Positions 17,454-26,602 of a stretch of DNA of 64,000 bases are shown here, piece after piece. Where the stretch lies: positions 1,582,971-1,646,970 of the forward strand of contig NZ_KI530762.1 of NCBI RefSeq assembly GCF_000488275.1, written 5' to 3'. The notes under the pieces are model-generated. The model made no database searches and was not told where the DNA came from. It was given only the letters and a program-made list of their open reading frames with translations. The translations under genes were made by a program, and so were the position numbers. This stretch comes from Acinetobacter brisouii CIP 110357 (lineage in GTDB: Bacteria > Pseudomonadota > Gammaproteobacteria > Pseudomonadales > Moraxellaceae). The number at the start of each line of letters is the position of its first letter. Position 1 is the stretch's first letter.

Positions 17454-18245
17454 TTAATACAATTTTATTGTTTCTAAACAACGGGTTGCTTGTTTTGCAT
17501 TCTCAAATCTATGCTTAAAATCACGTGCTAGCAGCCCCTCTAAACACGGTTGTAAAACAGACCAAGGCTCAGGCAAATTAAATTCAGCAGACTGACAATG
17601 AAAAACAGCCCAATCCAGATAACTTTTTGAACTCAAACGGGTTTGTGTCAGCCATTCATAGAGTACAATACCCAAAGCATACAAATCGGTCTGAATAGTT
17701 TTGGGTTGCGCATGAAACAGTTCAGGTGCCATATACCGTGGCGTTGCATTTAATATAGAGCCAGACCCATGGATGCGTCGGGTTTGTTCAAAGTCAATTA
17801 AAAATATCTGCTGCGCAGCATAACGAAAATGAGCAGCTTTAATATCCCCATGTACGTACCCTAGCATATGCAACTCATCAAGCTGCTCAAGTGCCATACG
17901 AATACGGTTTATAATGTCTATATGTGTAAGTTGACTTAATGTAGAAAATGCTTCTGGCACATGGGGCAATAATAACCCCTGTGCAGTTTGTGGAAATTCA
18001 GGCAGATTTAACGCGGGAACATATTGATAAGGCAAAAGAAAACTGGGTTGCAAATTTTGCCACTGATCATAACACGCAACTTCACAGGCAAAACCCTGTT
18101 GAAACTGTGTATGCCCATATGGCAATTGCAGCTTTAACCAGTAATGCTGCCCTGCTTGTTCAAGCAGGTAAATATGACGCCCAAATAACTGACTTTGTCT
18201 AGGGGTTTTATCCTGAACCAAGTATGGGCGTTCAAACTCAAACAT
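17454..18245 (-). CDS. Protein-kinase-fold protein (Ser/Thr kinase-like)
   Basis: A 263-residue single-domain kinase-like protein. Visible elements: candidate ATP lysine K38 (YWLKLQ), helix-C glutamate E55, catalytic loop HGDIKAAH (132-139), DFE in place of DFG (151-153) and MAPE near 172-175, with RxMAPELF and DLYALGIVLYEWL in the C-lobe. In the catalytic loop, His replaces the usual metal-binding Asn. It could be an active atypical kinase or a degraded one. Its start abuts the patatin gene stop with no gap, so they form a two-gene unit. Substrate unknown; the neighbour is the obvious candidate. Confidence 0.75.
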   Translation of the reverse strand: MFEFERPYLVQDKTPRQSQLFGRHIYLLEQAGQHYWLKLQLPYGHTQFQQGFACEVACYDQWQNLQPSFLLPYQYVPALNLPEFPQTAQGLLLPHVPEAFSTLSQLTHIDIINRIRMALEQLDELHMLGYVHGDIKAAHFRYAAQQIFLIDFEQTRRIHGSGSILNATPRYMAPELFHAQPKTIQTDLYALGIVLYEWLTQTRLSSKSYLDWAVFHCQSAEFNLPEPWSVLQPCLEGLLARDFKHRFENAKQATRCLETIKLY

Positions 18246-19775
18246 TTATGCAGGTACAATGACTTTTGTCTGTTGCTCAGCACGCATAATTGCATGTAAG
18301 GCGTGTTCAATCGTTTTACCAATACGTGCATGCATCTCGATGGTAGATATCTTCGGCCATGTTGCTTTCTCCCCTTCTTTTTGCAATTGAGCAAATAAGT
18401 GTGGTTTTGGATTTTGCAACATATACCAATAATGCTTGAAATTATAATGGGCAAAAATATTTACATCGCCATAATAACGCTGGTCAATAATGCCATAGCC
18501 ATAATCCAGCAAACGACGTACCTGCGGCACGGCCCCAATCCGCTCGCGGGTAAAGTCCATCATGCCTTTTGCCAGAACCTTGCCCTGACGACGTAAAATT
18601 CGTTCTGGCCAGCTCAGCAAGTCCTTACGGTAACGAGATTCGTCACTCTGCATAAATGGCACAATATGTGGGTTAACCTGACAGGCAATAGTGTAATTAA
18701 CATTATATAAGCGCACCATTTTTTCCTGTGGAAAATCACTACGCATACTGCCATCGACCCAAAAGGTATTTGACATAAATGGCGTATGTTCACCATCGTA
18801 GCGTTTAGCCGTCAAATGCACAGGTGGAAACAAGATTGGCACGGCACAGGATGCCAACACCGCACTCCAGACCAGTAAGTCAGGTGAGGTAAATCGATTC
18901 AAAATGCGCGGGCTTTGTGAAGAGTCATATGGCGCAATCGCAATGTTAATATTTAAACCCGAACGCTGATAGGCTTCATCAAACGTTAAATCACCTAGAT
19001 TTTCCATCAGGAATTTTTTCAGATAGCGTACATCGGCAAAGCCACCTTTATCTTTAAACAAGGATGACATAGAACGAAAATGAAAAGCATCACTAAAGAA
19101 ATGCTCACCTGTTAATACTTGATCAATCTGTTCAGGCAATGATGTGCCCAGCATGGCTGCCATAATTGCCCCAGCACTTGAACCAGAAAGAACACGTGGC
19201 AACAAATCCTGTTCGCGAAGCACTTTACATACGCCTGTGTGAAACAAGCCCAAAGATGCTCCACCTGAAAACATTAATGCAGGCTGACCATAGGCAGTTT
19301 CGCAATTTTTAAAAAACTCGATTTTTTCAGCATGGCTCAGTATTTCACTTGGTGCTGAAGCAACATGTTCTAATGACTGACTGACTTCATCAACATAGTC
19401 TTCAATAATTTTTTTGGTGCCGATATAACACTCAACAAACAGCATCGGATGACAGATATTGGCAATATCATAAGTTAAACCTTCTCTTAAAATATACATC
19501 AGGTCTTTTATACGGTTTTGCTGACGGTATTTGCGCAATAACACTAAACGATGAGAAATTACTTCTGCATCAAAATAAGGCGATGCATTTTCAAATTTCC
19601 ACTCCTGACTACCAGAAGCTTCATCAAGCTGTAGGGCGATCTCTTTCCATTCGATGTAGCTTTCAGCAGAACTCAGCTGCTTCTGTAATTTTTTAATACG
19701 ATCGGCTTTGTGTGAGTTATAGGAATTAGTGGTGAGTAGATTTGTCATCATATTTCCCAATTGTTTGACCTTCAC
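18246..19775 (-). CDS. Patatin-like phospholipase with DUF3336-type N-terminus
   Basis: Serine lipid hydrolase of the patatin superfamily, up to 509 residues. The oxyanion-hole motif is GGASLG (171-176), the nucleophile is Ser200 in GSSAG (198-202), and the dyad aspartate is in VDGSMRSD. The first about 150 residues match the DUF3336 type found with bacterial and fungal triacylglycerol/phospholipase patatins. The frame opens at a GTG (19775), but ATGs at 19751 and 19748, just after GGGA, are good alternatives. No signal peptide is evident, so it probably acts on inner-leaflet lipids or storage lipid. It is co-directional with the kinase-like gene. Confidence 0.85.
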   Translation of the reverse strand: MKVKQLGNMMTNLLTTNSYNSHKADRIKKLQKQLSSAESYIEWKEIALQLDEASGSQEWKFENASPYFDAEVISHRLVLLRKYRQQNRIKDLMYILREGLTYDIANICHPMLFVECYIGTKKIIEDYVDEVSQSLEHVASAPSEILSHAEKIEFFKNCETAYGQPALMFSGGASLGLFHTGVCKVLREQDLLPRVLSGSSAGAIMAAMLGTSLPEQIDQVLTGEHFFSDAFHFRSMSSLFKDKGGFADVRYLKKFLMENLGDLTFDEAYQRSGLNINIAIAPYDSSQSPRILNRFTSPDLLVWSAVLASCAVPILFPPVHLTAKRYDGEHTPFMSNTFWVDGSMRSDFPQEKMVRLYNVNYTIACQVNPHIVPFMQSDESRYRKDLLSWPERILRRQGKVLAKGMMDFTRERIGAVPQVRRLLDYGYGIIDQRYYGDVNIFAHYNFKHYWYMLQNPKPHLFAQLQKEGEKATWPKISTIEMHARIGKTIEHALHAIMRAEQQTKVIVPA

Positions 19776-19917
19776 GATTTCCGCCCATTTTTCTCAACTT
19801 AACTTAACTGGCGTAGCAAGATCAATTGCAAATTCGATTAATTTGTGGAGTGCGTGAAATATACTATTTTTTGTCTTATGCTTAAACCTACAAAAAACCA
19901 GCAAACTAGACCTAATT

Positions 19918-20787
19918 ATGGCACATATCGATTTACCCCAAGAATTTCTCGAACGTATTGGCTACGTATTGCAACAGTTACAACAAGCCCTCCCTGAAGT
20001 AAAAACTGAAGTCGATTTTTCTGCACCAGCTTATAAATGGCAAAAGCAGCAGCTTAAACCGATTGCTCAACCTAAAAAAATGTATCTGGAAGACCTAAAA
20101 GGCATTGAACGTCAAAAGCAAAAAGTCATACAAAATACCTTACAGTTTCTCAAAGGCTTACCTGCCAATGACGTATTGCTCACAGGCGCACGCGGTACAG
20201 GGAAATCATCGATTGTACGTGCATTGCTGACCGAATATGCAGATCAGGGCTTACGTCTGATTGAAATTGAACGTGATGACCTGTCAGATTTACCTGAAAT
20301 TGAAAAACTCATCAAAGGTCGCCCTGAAAAATTTATTGTGTACTGTGATGACCTCGCCTTTAATGCTGAAGATGAAAACTACCGTAGCTTAAAAAGCGTG
20401 TTAGATGGTTCATTACAATCGGGCAATAACAATTTTATTATCTATGCGACCAGTAACCGTCGTCATTTACTGCCTGAATTCATGCATGAGAATACGCCCG
20501 TCACAAAAGTTGATGTGCCTCAGTACACCGAATTACATCCGCAAGAAGCGATTGAGGAAAAGATTTCACTCTCTGACCGTTTTGGCTTATGGCTGTCATT
20601 TTACCCAATGGATCAGGCGCTGTATCTGGAAGTGGTTGAGCATTATCTGAAAAAAGCCAATATTGAATTTACAGAGGAAGCGCGTGCTGAAGCCCTGCGC
20701 TGGTCACAAGGTCGTGGACAACGTTCAGGTCGTGCTGCGTATCAGTTTTCTAAACACTGGATTGGTTCAAATCTACTCAACCAATGA
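19918..20787 (+). CDS. DUF815-family AAA+ ATPase
   Basis: A 289-residue P-loop ATPase of the DUF815 family, whose cellular role is not established. Walker A is GARGTGKS (90-97), Walker B FIVYCDDLAF near 139-148 and sensor 1 NFIIYATSNRRHLLPE. The C-terminal WSQGRGQRSGRAAYQF is characteristic. It is divergent from the patatin gene and is followed 66 bases later by the LysR gene, but there is no evidence it belongs to malonate metabolism. Confidence 0.85.
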   Translation: MAHIDLPQEFLERIGYVLQQLQQALPEVKTEVDFSAPAYKWQKQQLKPIAQPKKMYLEDLKGIERQKQKVIQNTLQFLKGLPANDVLLTGARGTGKSSIVRALLTEYADQGLRLIEIERDDLSDLPEIEKLIKGRPEKFIVYCDDLAFNAEDENYRSLKSVLDGSLQSGNNNFIIYATSNRRHLLPEFMHENTPVTKVDVPQYTELHPQEAIEEKISLSDRFGLWLSFYPMDQALYLEVVEHYLKKANIEFTEEARAEALRWSQGRGQRSGRAAYQFSKHWIGSNLLNQ

Positions 20788-20852
20788 TTTAATCTGTTAT
20801 ATGATTGGCTTGGCTATACCGAGCCAATTTTTAAGAATATGGATGTTCTATT

Positions 20853-21788
20853 ATGCAGATTGATGATGAAATCACCTTAAAGAAAATCCAGATTTTTCTT
20901 GCCTTTATGCGTTATGGCAACTTGTCCAAAACGGCCGATGAAATGCAGGTCAGTAATGTCAGTATTCATAAGGCCCTACATTCTTTGGAAAGTGCGCTAC
21001 GCTGTCCGCTGTTTAAAAATGAAGGGCGTAATCTGATTCCACTGAAAAGTGCCTATGTGTTTGAAGAACATGCACAGAAAATTGTGGCTGACTTAGTGCT
21101 AAGCGTTGAAAAAACCCGTGAAGCCGCAGGTTTTGCAGCCAAGGTTTTGCGCTTAGGTTCACTGTATTCCCTCACGGTCAAAACCATTCCTTCCCTGATC
21201 AGTGGTTTAAAATTACGGCGTAGCGAACTGGATATTCAGCTTTTACTCAGTTCCAATCAGGATTTGGTGACCAAGCTGAAACAGACTGAGATTGACGCGA
21301 TTATTGTGGCGCTGAACGAAACAACGGCCAGCAATGATTTTGAAATTTTACCAATGTTTCAGGATGATATTTTTCTCGCTGTACCCAAAGATTCCAAATA
21401 TGCCCAGCTCAACGAAATCGACCTGAGTTTACTCAAAGCAGAAACCTTTATTACTTTAAACAAGGGCTTTGCAACACATAGTGATAGTGAAGTGGTGTTT
21501 CAAAAAGCGGGTTTTGAGCCAAAAGTGGCTTTGCAGGTCAGTGATATTTTCACTTTAATTAGTATGGTCAGCTCAGGAGTCGGTTTTGCTTTGTTACCTG
21601 GACGAATTTCGGCAGTCTATGAAAGTTCGGTCAAACTGATTCCACTACAAGCAAATTTTAGAATCCAGCAACATATTGGTTTGGTGTTCTTAAAAAGCAA
21701 AGAACGCGATCCAAATTTACTCGCGTTAATTGCAGAATGCCGCATGTTTGCCAACAAATTTCAAAGTCATTCAACATCAGGGCAATAG
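20853..21788 (+). CDS. mdcR: LysR-type regulator, probable MdcR
   Basis: A 311-residue LysR regulator with an N-terminal winged helix (residues about 8-66: LAFMRYGNLSKTADEMQVSNVSIHKALHSLE) and a two-lobe effector domain. It converges on the malonate decarboxylase/transport operon, so it is most likely the malonate-responsive activator MdcR. The cluster is known with a LysR (MdcR) in enterobacteria and a GntR (MdcY) in another Acinetobacter. A candidate target palindrome lies 8 kb away, upstream of mdcA (29231-29249). Confidence 0.75.
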   Translation: MQIDDEITLKKIQIFLAFMRYGNLSKTADEMQVSNVSIHKALHSLESALRCPLFKNEGRNLIPLKSAYVFEEHAQKIVADLVLSVEKTREAAGFAAKVLRLGSLYSLTVKTIPSLISGLKLRRSELDIQLLLSSNQDLVTKLKQTEIDAIIVALNETTASNDFEILPMFQDDIFLAVPKDSKYAQLNEIDLSLLKAETFITLNKGFATHSDSEVVFQKAGFEPKVALQVSDIFTLISMVSSGVGFALLPGRISAVYESSVKLIPLQANFRIQQHIGLVFLKSKERDPNLLALIAECRMFANKFQSHSTSGQ

Positions 21789-21799
21789 TGCTATTGCCC
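21780..21799. terminator. Convergent hairpin between mdcR and mdcM
   Basis: GGGCAATAG / CTATTGCCC, nine perfect base pairs with almost no loop (effectively 7-8 pairs). It overlaps the mdcR stop codon. There is no T-run, but the position between converging genes suits a bidirectional end. Confidence 0.5.
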
Positions 21800-21818
21800 A
21801 ACATGATGACCTCATGAT

Positions 21819-22586
21819 TTAGCTGCCAACCAACATTTTCACGATTAGAAATAATATCGATGGTCCCATCAAACAACCCAAACCTGTGTGGAATGTTGCG
21901 GTCAATGCACCATACGGAACAAGACGACGATCTGTTGCTGCCAATCCCGCAGAAACTCCACTCACTGTCCCTGCCAATCCACCAAAAATCATGGCTGAAC
22001 GCGGGTTATCCAAGCCCATAAATTTGGCTGTCATCGGGGTTGTTACCATCACACAAATCGCTTTCACTAAACCTGTTGCAATCGACAGTGCCATCACATC
22101 TGAAGATGCACCAATTGCTGCACCTGTCACAGGTCCAACAATATAAGTCACTGCACCAGCGCCAATCGTGGTAATGCTGACTGCATCACGATAACCAAAA
22201 ATCCACGCAAAGCAGCAACCAACGATAAATGGCAGAATCGTACCTAAGAACAGTGAAAATGCACCAATAAACCCTGCTTTTTTAGCCTCGGTTGCCTGCA
22301 CTTCGAATGCAGTTGCAACAATGGTAAAGTCACGCAGCATTGCACCACCCATTAAACCCACACCAGAAAACAGTGCAATATCGGTCAGTCCTTTTTGCCC
22401 ACCAGTCATGGTTCCACCGACCCATGCCAAGATTAAGCCAATCACAATTGCAATTGCAGAACCGTGTACTCGACCTTTGGTCAGATATTTCGAGATTTTG
22501 GTAGACAGCCACATTACGAGGGCAACCAGTGCAAATGCAGTAATCAAGCCCAAATGGGTAAGATCTTTGAATAATAAATCAGCCAT
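21819..22586 (-). CDS. mdcM: Malonate transporter subunit MadM
   Basis: Large subunit of the two-component malonate:Na+ or malonate:H+ symporter, 255 residues with about eight hydrophobic helices rich in Gly and Ala. Typical segments are GGTMTGGQKGLTDIALFSGVGLMGGAMLRDF and GAGAVTYIVGPVTGAAIG. It overlaps the 3' end of mdcL by 8 bases, so the two are translationally coupled. Last gene of the malonate operon. Confidence 0.92.
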   Translation of the reverse strand: MADLLFKDLTHLGLITAFALVALVMWLSTKISKYLTKGRVHGSAIAIVIGLILAWVGGTMTGGQKGLTDIALFSGVGLMGGAMLRDFTIVATAFEVQATEAKKAGFIGAFSLFLGTILPFIVGCCFAWIFGYRDAVSITTIGAGAVTYIVGPVTGAAIGASSDVMALSIATGLVKAICVMVTTPMTAKFMGLDNPRSAMIFGGLAGTVSGVSAGLAATDRRLVPYGALTATFHTGLGCLMGPSILFLIVKMLVGS

Positions 22587-23001
22587 GTGCCTTACCTCCG
22601 ATGTTTGCTAATGTCACCTCTTGTTCATTTTCCTTTGGGAGAGGTTCACCTTTTTTATAACGGCTCAGTGCTGCGATGGTAAAAGTACAAACCACAACTG
22701 ACCCAACTGCTGCAAATAATGCCAAATGACCACTCGACAATGCCGATACCACATTTTGCTGCGCTGCCATTGCCACTACGACAGGAATGTACATGGTGCC
22801 CCAGAAGGTCACGCCTTTTTCTGTTTCAGGAATCATTAGACCGCGTTTATGCATCCATAACCGAATGAAAATCAAAAGAATCATGGCAATACCAACACCA
22901 CCGACATTTGATTTAACGCCTAATAGAATACCCAGAAGGTCACCGACTACCGTACCGACCAGTGTGCAAAGTGCGAGTATTCCAACTCCATAAATAATCA
23001 T
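22579..23001 (-). CDS. mdcL: Malonate transporter subunit MadL
   Basis: Small subunit of the malonate symporter, 140 residues with four hydrophobic helices. I start it at the ATG at 23001 (MIIYGVGILALCTLVGTVVGDLLG), preceded by GAGGAAAATACA on the minus strand. A longer reading begins at 23031 but has no good ribosome site and departs from the family start. Overlaps mdcM. Confidence 0.9.
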   Translation of the reverse strand: MIIYGVGILALCTLVGTVVGDLLGILLGVKSNVGGVGIAMILLIFIRLWMHKRGLMIPETEKGVTFWGTMYIPVVVAMAAQQNVVSALSSGHLALFAAVGSVVVCTFTIAALSRYKKGEPLPKENEQEVTLANIGGKAHG

Positions 23002-23054
23002 TGTATTTTCCTCATATCCTTGGAAATTCATGTGTCTTTGTGCAAAAAGTGCTG

Positions 23055-23984
23055 TTAAACGCTCTCTTTCTGCTGTTGCATTGCAATCATGATATTGTCG
23101 AGGCGCGTTCCTTGAAACGCCATGACTGAACCTTCTTTAAATATACGGCGGGCAAGCCCTGTGAGCACCGTGCCAGGCAGCAACTCTAGTTGCAACCGAA
23201 CACCACGTTCCCATGCCGCTTGTACCGTGCTTTCCCATTCCACGATACACGCCATATTGCCTGCCAAATCCTGACGAATCTGTGAAGCGCTCATCATCAA
23301 ACGCGCGGTACTACTACTCAAATATCGAATCTTTGCTGTTTTAAACTCAACCTCTTGCATCGCTTGCGCCAAGGTTTGCGCTTGCTGTTCCAATAATTCA
23401 CAATGTGATGGCACACTGACCTGTAAACGTTTTGCCAAAACACCTTGCAGCTGAGCCAGACTCACCACATCTTGCATGGCGGCATTTTCACCTGAAATCA
23501 CAATCTGGTTTGCAGCGTTGATATTGGCCACATAAACTTGCCCTGACTGCTGTTGAACTTGATTGATCCAATGTTCAACCTGAGTCCGACTCGCACCGAT
23601 GATGGCAGTCATGCCATAACCTGTCGGGTACGCAGTTTGCATCAGCTCACCACGCAATGCGACCAGTCTGACGGCATCTTCAAAGCTCAGTACGTCGGCA
23701 ACCACTGCCGCTGCCCATGCCCCGATTGACAGCCCTGCCACATAATCAGGTTTAAGCTGTTTCTGCAATAGTTGCTGTGAACTCAGCACCCCTGCGATCA
23801 GTAAGCACAGTTGCACGGCTCGAGTCGATTGCAAGGCTTCTGGCGTATCCAAGGTTAAAACATCCTGTCCCAACGCTTGCGAAGCTCGGCTGAAATAACT
23901 TTGCACCACATCATCATGAGGTAAGTCATGCAGCATATTTGGCTTTTGTACGCCCTGTCCCGGATACACCCACAATGAACTCAT
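23055..23984 (-). CDS. mdcH: Malonate decarboxylase epsilon subunit (malonyl transferase)
   Basis: Malonyl-CoA:ACP transacylase-like subunit that loads malonyl groups on the MdcC carrier to prime the enzyme. It begins SSLWVYPGQGVQKPNML, the acyltransferase opening. The catalytic serine is in AGLSIGAWAAAV (GxSxG), and the histidine is in VSVPSHCELLE. 309 residues from the ATG at 23984, which overlaps the mdcG stop as ATGA. 53 bases separate it from mdcL. Confidence 0.92.
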   Translation of the reverse strand: MSSLWVYPGQGVQKPNMLHDLPHDDVVQSYFSRASQALGQDVLTLDTPEALQSTRAVQLCLLIAGVLSSQQLLQKQLKPDYVAGLSIGAWAAAVVADVLSFEDAVRLVALRGELMQTAYPTGYGMTAIIGASRTQVEHWINQVQQQSGQVYVANINAANQIVISGENAAMQDVVSLAQLQGVLAKRLQVSVPSHCELLEQQAQTLAQAMQEVEFKTAKIRYLSSSTARLMMSASQIRQDLAGNMACIVEWESTVQAAWERGVRLQLELLPGTVLTGLARRIFKEGSVMAFQGTRLDNIMIAMQQQKESV

Positions 23985-24601
23985 GCAAAAGCCTCCTGCA
24001 TTGCCCACGGGTTATCCACCAACACCGCACCTTCTGCACGTTTCAAGAGTATCTGATGTCGGGCATTTGCCCAGTCTGCCAATGCCACACCACCGTATGG
24101 GGTTTGCAATTGCACATCGACTCGTACAGGCGACTGTCGCAAAGCCGCCAATAATACTTTTGCATCTGCTTTGGCTAACGCATTTGGCATACGAATCAGC
24201 ACATCCAAGTCGCTGTTGGCATGCATCACCTGTATGCCTGTTGCCAACTCAAAACCTGTACTACCCGTAATGCCCCACGCCCAGCCTGTGGCCTGTAACA
24301 CTTGATCAATCAGCTGGATTTTTTCGGCAATCACTGGAAATAATTCAGCATTGACTTCAATCAACTGTTCAGGTTTCACAATACGTTGAATTGCAGCTTT
24401 CGGCATCACACACGCCAAGCGTTGCCAACGTTGTACACCACGAATCCCCACTGCCACCTGATCAGGATCGGTCACAGCACGACGCACCACCACAGGTTGA
24501 CCTGCTGAAATTGCCTGCGATGCCCAATCAGGAACTTGCTCAGGAAGCGCGCTGAGCGGCATTCCCCAAAGCAAATCGTGGACTTGTGGTGCGCTGATCA
24601 T
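23981..24601 (-). CDS. mdcG: Malonate decarboxylase holo-ACP synthase
   Basis: Phosphoribosyl-dephospho-CoA transferase that attaches the special prosthetic group, made by MdcB, to MdcC. The 206-residue protein contains GITGSTGFELATGIQVMHANSDLDVLIR, a nucleotidyltransferase-like pair of acidic residues. It starts inside the mdcE stop (overlap of 4 bases) and ends inside mdcH (ATGA). Confidence 0.92.
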   Translation of the reverse strand: MISAPQVHDLLWGMPLSALPEQVPDWASQAISAGQPVVVRRAVTDPDQVAVGIRGVQRWQRLACVMPKAAIQRIVKPEQLIEVNAELFPVIAEKIQLIDQVLQATGWAWGITGSTGFELATGIQVMHANSDLDVLIRMPNALAKADAKVLLAALRQSPVRVDVQLQTPYGGVALADWANARHQILLKRAEGAVLVDNPWAMQEAFA

Positions 24602-25446
24602 ACAGATTGCTCACGTGACCATTGTTCACGCAACAAGGCGCGCACTTTTTGTGATGCCTGACGGTTTTCACCATGAAAGCGTGACGACAAACTTCGGTCT
24701 TGGCTTTGCAAAATGTCCTGTAACGCGGCTGATACATGCTGCTGAATCAATAGCACATCTTCAGCTTGCGGATGCACAATATCCTGTACCTGTAAAATCT
24801 CGGCCAGTAATCCCAATCTGTGATAACTCTGAATGTCATACGCCATTGGTGCGACTTTTGCAGCTAACTGCTCCAGTTCTTCAACACTACGCAAAGTCAC
24901 ACGTGCAGCAGATTCTTTACCCATCGCATGTACCATAACGCCTGCATCATCCAGTGCGATTAAGCGATTGGCTTGGTAACCATGTGCCAGAAATGCACCG
25001 GACATGGCTTTACCCACCAACAGGCTGATCACTGGATGCCCTGCCAAACGTGCGGTAATGTAACGATCTGCGGCAGCACCCAATGCCTGATAAATCCCTA
25101 AAACTTCCTCACGGCGACCATAAGCCTGACTTGGCACATCGACTACACACAAAATGGCACGTTTTTGTGACTGAGCTTCATCGGCTTGGATCACTTGATC
25201 TACGGCTTTCGCCAGTGACCAACCTTCAAGTAGACCCACTTCGCCTTGCTGCGCACGTGGAAACTGATTGTTGGCATCTACCACAACAGCAATCACCCGC
25301 ACGGGATAACCGTTTAACTCACCATCAGCAACGCGTAATGATGCAGGAAAATCGGGGGCGTTTTGAAAACTTGATTCTGCGGTCAAAGCATTGAACCAAT
25401 TTAAGCCTCTAGCGGCGACACGCGTTGCATTAACATCCATATTCAT
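24598..25446 (-). CDS. mdcE: Malonate decarboxylase gamma subunit
   Basis: One of the two subunits that decarboxylate malonyl-S-ACP to acetyl-S-ACP. The 282-residue protein belongs to the carboxyltransferase fold, with VVDVPSQAYGRREEVLGIYQALG and LLVGKAMSGAFLAHGYQANRLIAL. A strong Shine-Dalgarno (AAGGAG) lies inside the end of mdcD, and the ATG overlaps the mdcD stop as ATGA. Confidence 0.92.
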   Translation of the reverse strand: MNMDVNATRVAARGLNWFNALTAESSFQNAPDFPASLRVADGELNGYPVRVIAVVVDANNQFPRAQQGEVGLLEGWSLAKAVDQVIQADEAQSQKRAILCVVDVPSQAYGRREEVLGIYQALGAAADRYITARLAGHPVISLLVGKAMSGAFLAHGYQANRLIALDDAGVMVHAMGKESAARVTLRSVEELEQLAAKVAPMAYDIQSYHRLGLLAEILQVQDIVHPQAEDVLLIQQHVSAALQDILQSQDRSLSSRFHGENRQASQKVRALLREQWSREQSV

Positions 25447-26291
25447 GCAAATTCTCCTTGATATAACTGCTGTACCGCACTTGGACTGATCTGTTCACGG
25501 GTATCTACCTGTGCCATTTTTTCCAAGAACCAGGCATAACGTGAGCTGCGTGGCTGAGCTGGGCAACCTCCACTCAAGAACTGTTGCACTTGCTGGTGAA
25601 TCTGCTCGACATCATCTTCAACAAAAGCATCGACCAAACCCGATGCAAAGCGTTGTGCGCCGCCTGTAATGCTCCAGATAAATGGGCGATCTTTGGCATC
25701 GTATTCTTGTACACCTGCTTCCTGCTCAATCACTTGCGGGCCATTCAACCCCAAACGCCCTTCTTGAGTCAAAATCAGATAACTACACAACCCAGCGGCA
25801 ATCGACATACCACCGAAACAGCCCACGCTGCCCGCAACAATTCCAATCACAGGCTGATACTGACGTAATTCCACAATCGCCGCATGAATCTCGGCAATCG
25901 CTGCCAAGCCCAAATTGGCTTCCTGTAACCGCACACCACCTGTTTCGAGCAATAACACGGCTGCGGTTGGAATACCTTTGCGGTTATCTTCAATCGCCAG
26001 TTCCAAAGCGCCTGCAATTTTTGCACCGCCAACTTCACCAAGGCTTCCGCCCTGAAATGCACCTTCAATGGCAATCACCACGACAGGCTGCTTTTGTATA
26101 GTTCCTTTAATGACCACTACGCCATCATCGGCTTGCGGCACAATATTTTGCTTAGGCAACCACGGCGACGTGATCCGATCAAATGGATCAACCAGTTCAC
26201 GGTAACGCAAATCAAGCAGGCTTTGCGCACGCTGACGCGCGGAAAGTTCAATGAAACTGCTACGCTGTAATAAGTCTTGAATATCAGTCAT
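25443..26291 (-). CDS. mdcD: Malonate decarboxylase beta subunit
   Basis: Carboxyltransferase-fold partner of MdcE, 282 residues. Conserved features include VVIAIEGAFQGGSLGEVGGAKIAGALELA, VLLLETGGVRLQEANLGLAAIAEIHAAI and IVAGSVGCFGGMSIAAGLC. The family's glycine-rich oxyanion segments are intact. Its start overlaps the 3' end of mdcC by 8 bases. Confidence 0.92.
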   Translation of the reverse strand: MTDIQDLLQRSSFIELSARQRAQSLLDLRYRELVDPFDRITSPWLPKQNIVPQADDGVVVIKGTIQKQPVVVIAIEGAFQGGSLGEVGGAKIAGALELAIEDNRKGIPTAAVLLLETGGVRLQEANLGLAAIAEIHAAIVELRQYQPVIGIVAGSVGCFGGMSIAAGLCSYLILTQEGRLGLNGPQVIEQEAGVQEYDAKDRPFIWSITGGAQRFASGLVDAFVEDDVEQIHQQVQQFLSGGCPAQPRSSRYAWFLEKMAQVDTREQISPSAVQQLYQGEFA

Positions 26292-26583
26292 GTTGCGCTT
26301 CCTCCAAAGCTTGCTCTAAACGTAAGCGCACCACGCCCGGGGTTGCACCAAAATCATTGATTTCAATGTTGACTGCTGGTAATTCCTGCATAGCAAACAC
26401 ACGTTCAAACAAATTTTTCCAGCGCACTTGGCTGCCATCGACCGATGTGGTCACCTGAATGTTTAACGTGTCACCCTCTTTGGGTTCAACCAAAATTTCT
26501 AAATCACCCGAACCGACACAACCGACCAACGCACGTTGTTTAGCAACACGCTGGGCAGCAAATTTAAAATTAAATATTTCCAT
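26284..26583 (-). CDS. mdcC: Malonate decarboxylase acyl carrier protein (delta)
   Basis: The 99-residue carrier that holds the malonyl/acetyl group on a 2'-(5''-triphosphoribosyl)-3'-dephospho-CoA arm. The attachment serine should be Ser25 in GCVGSGDLEIL, matching the known modified Ser25 of the Klebsiella protein. It sits between mdcB (19-base gap) and mdcD (overlap). Confidence 0.93.
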   Translation of the reverse strand: MEIFNFKFAAQRVAKQRALVGCVGSGDLEILVEPKEGDTLNIQVTTSVDGSQVRWKNLFERVFAMQELPAVNIEINDFGATPGVVRLRLEQALEEAQHD

Positions 26584-26602
26584 GTATGTTCATCCTGATA
26601 GG

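Noticed and set aside
25682..26101. A 139-residue plus-strand open frame opposite mdcD
   Set aside because: It is antisense to a well-conserved gene, has no ribosome site and an unlikely composition; it is a shadow of mdcD codon use.
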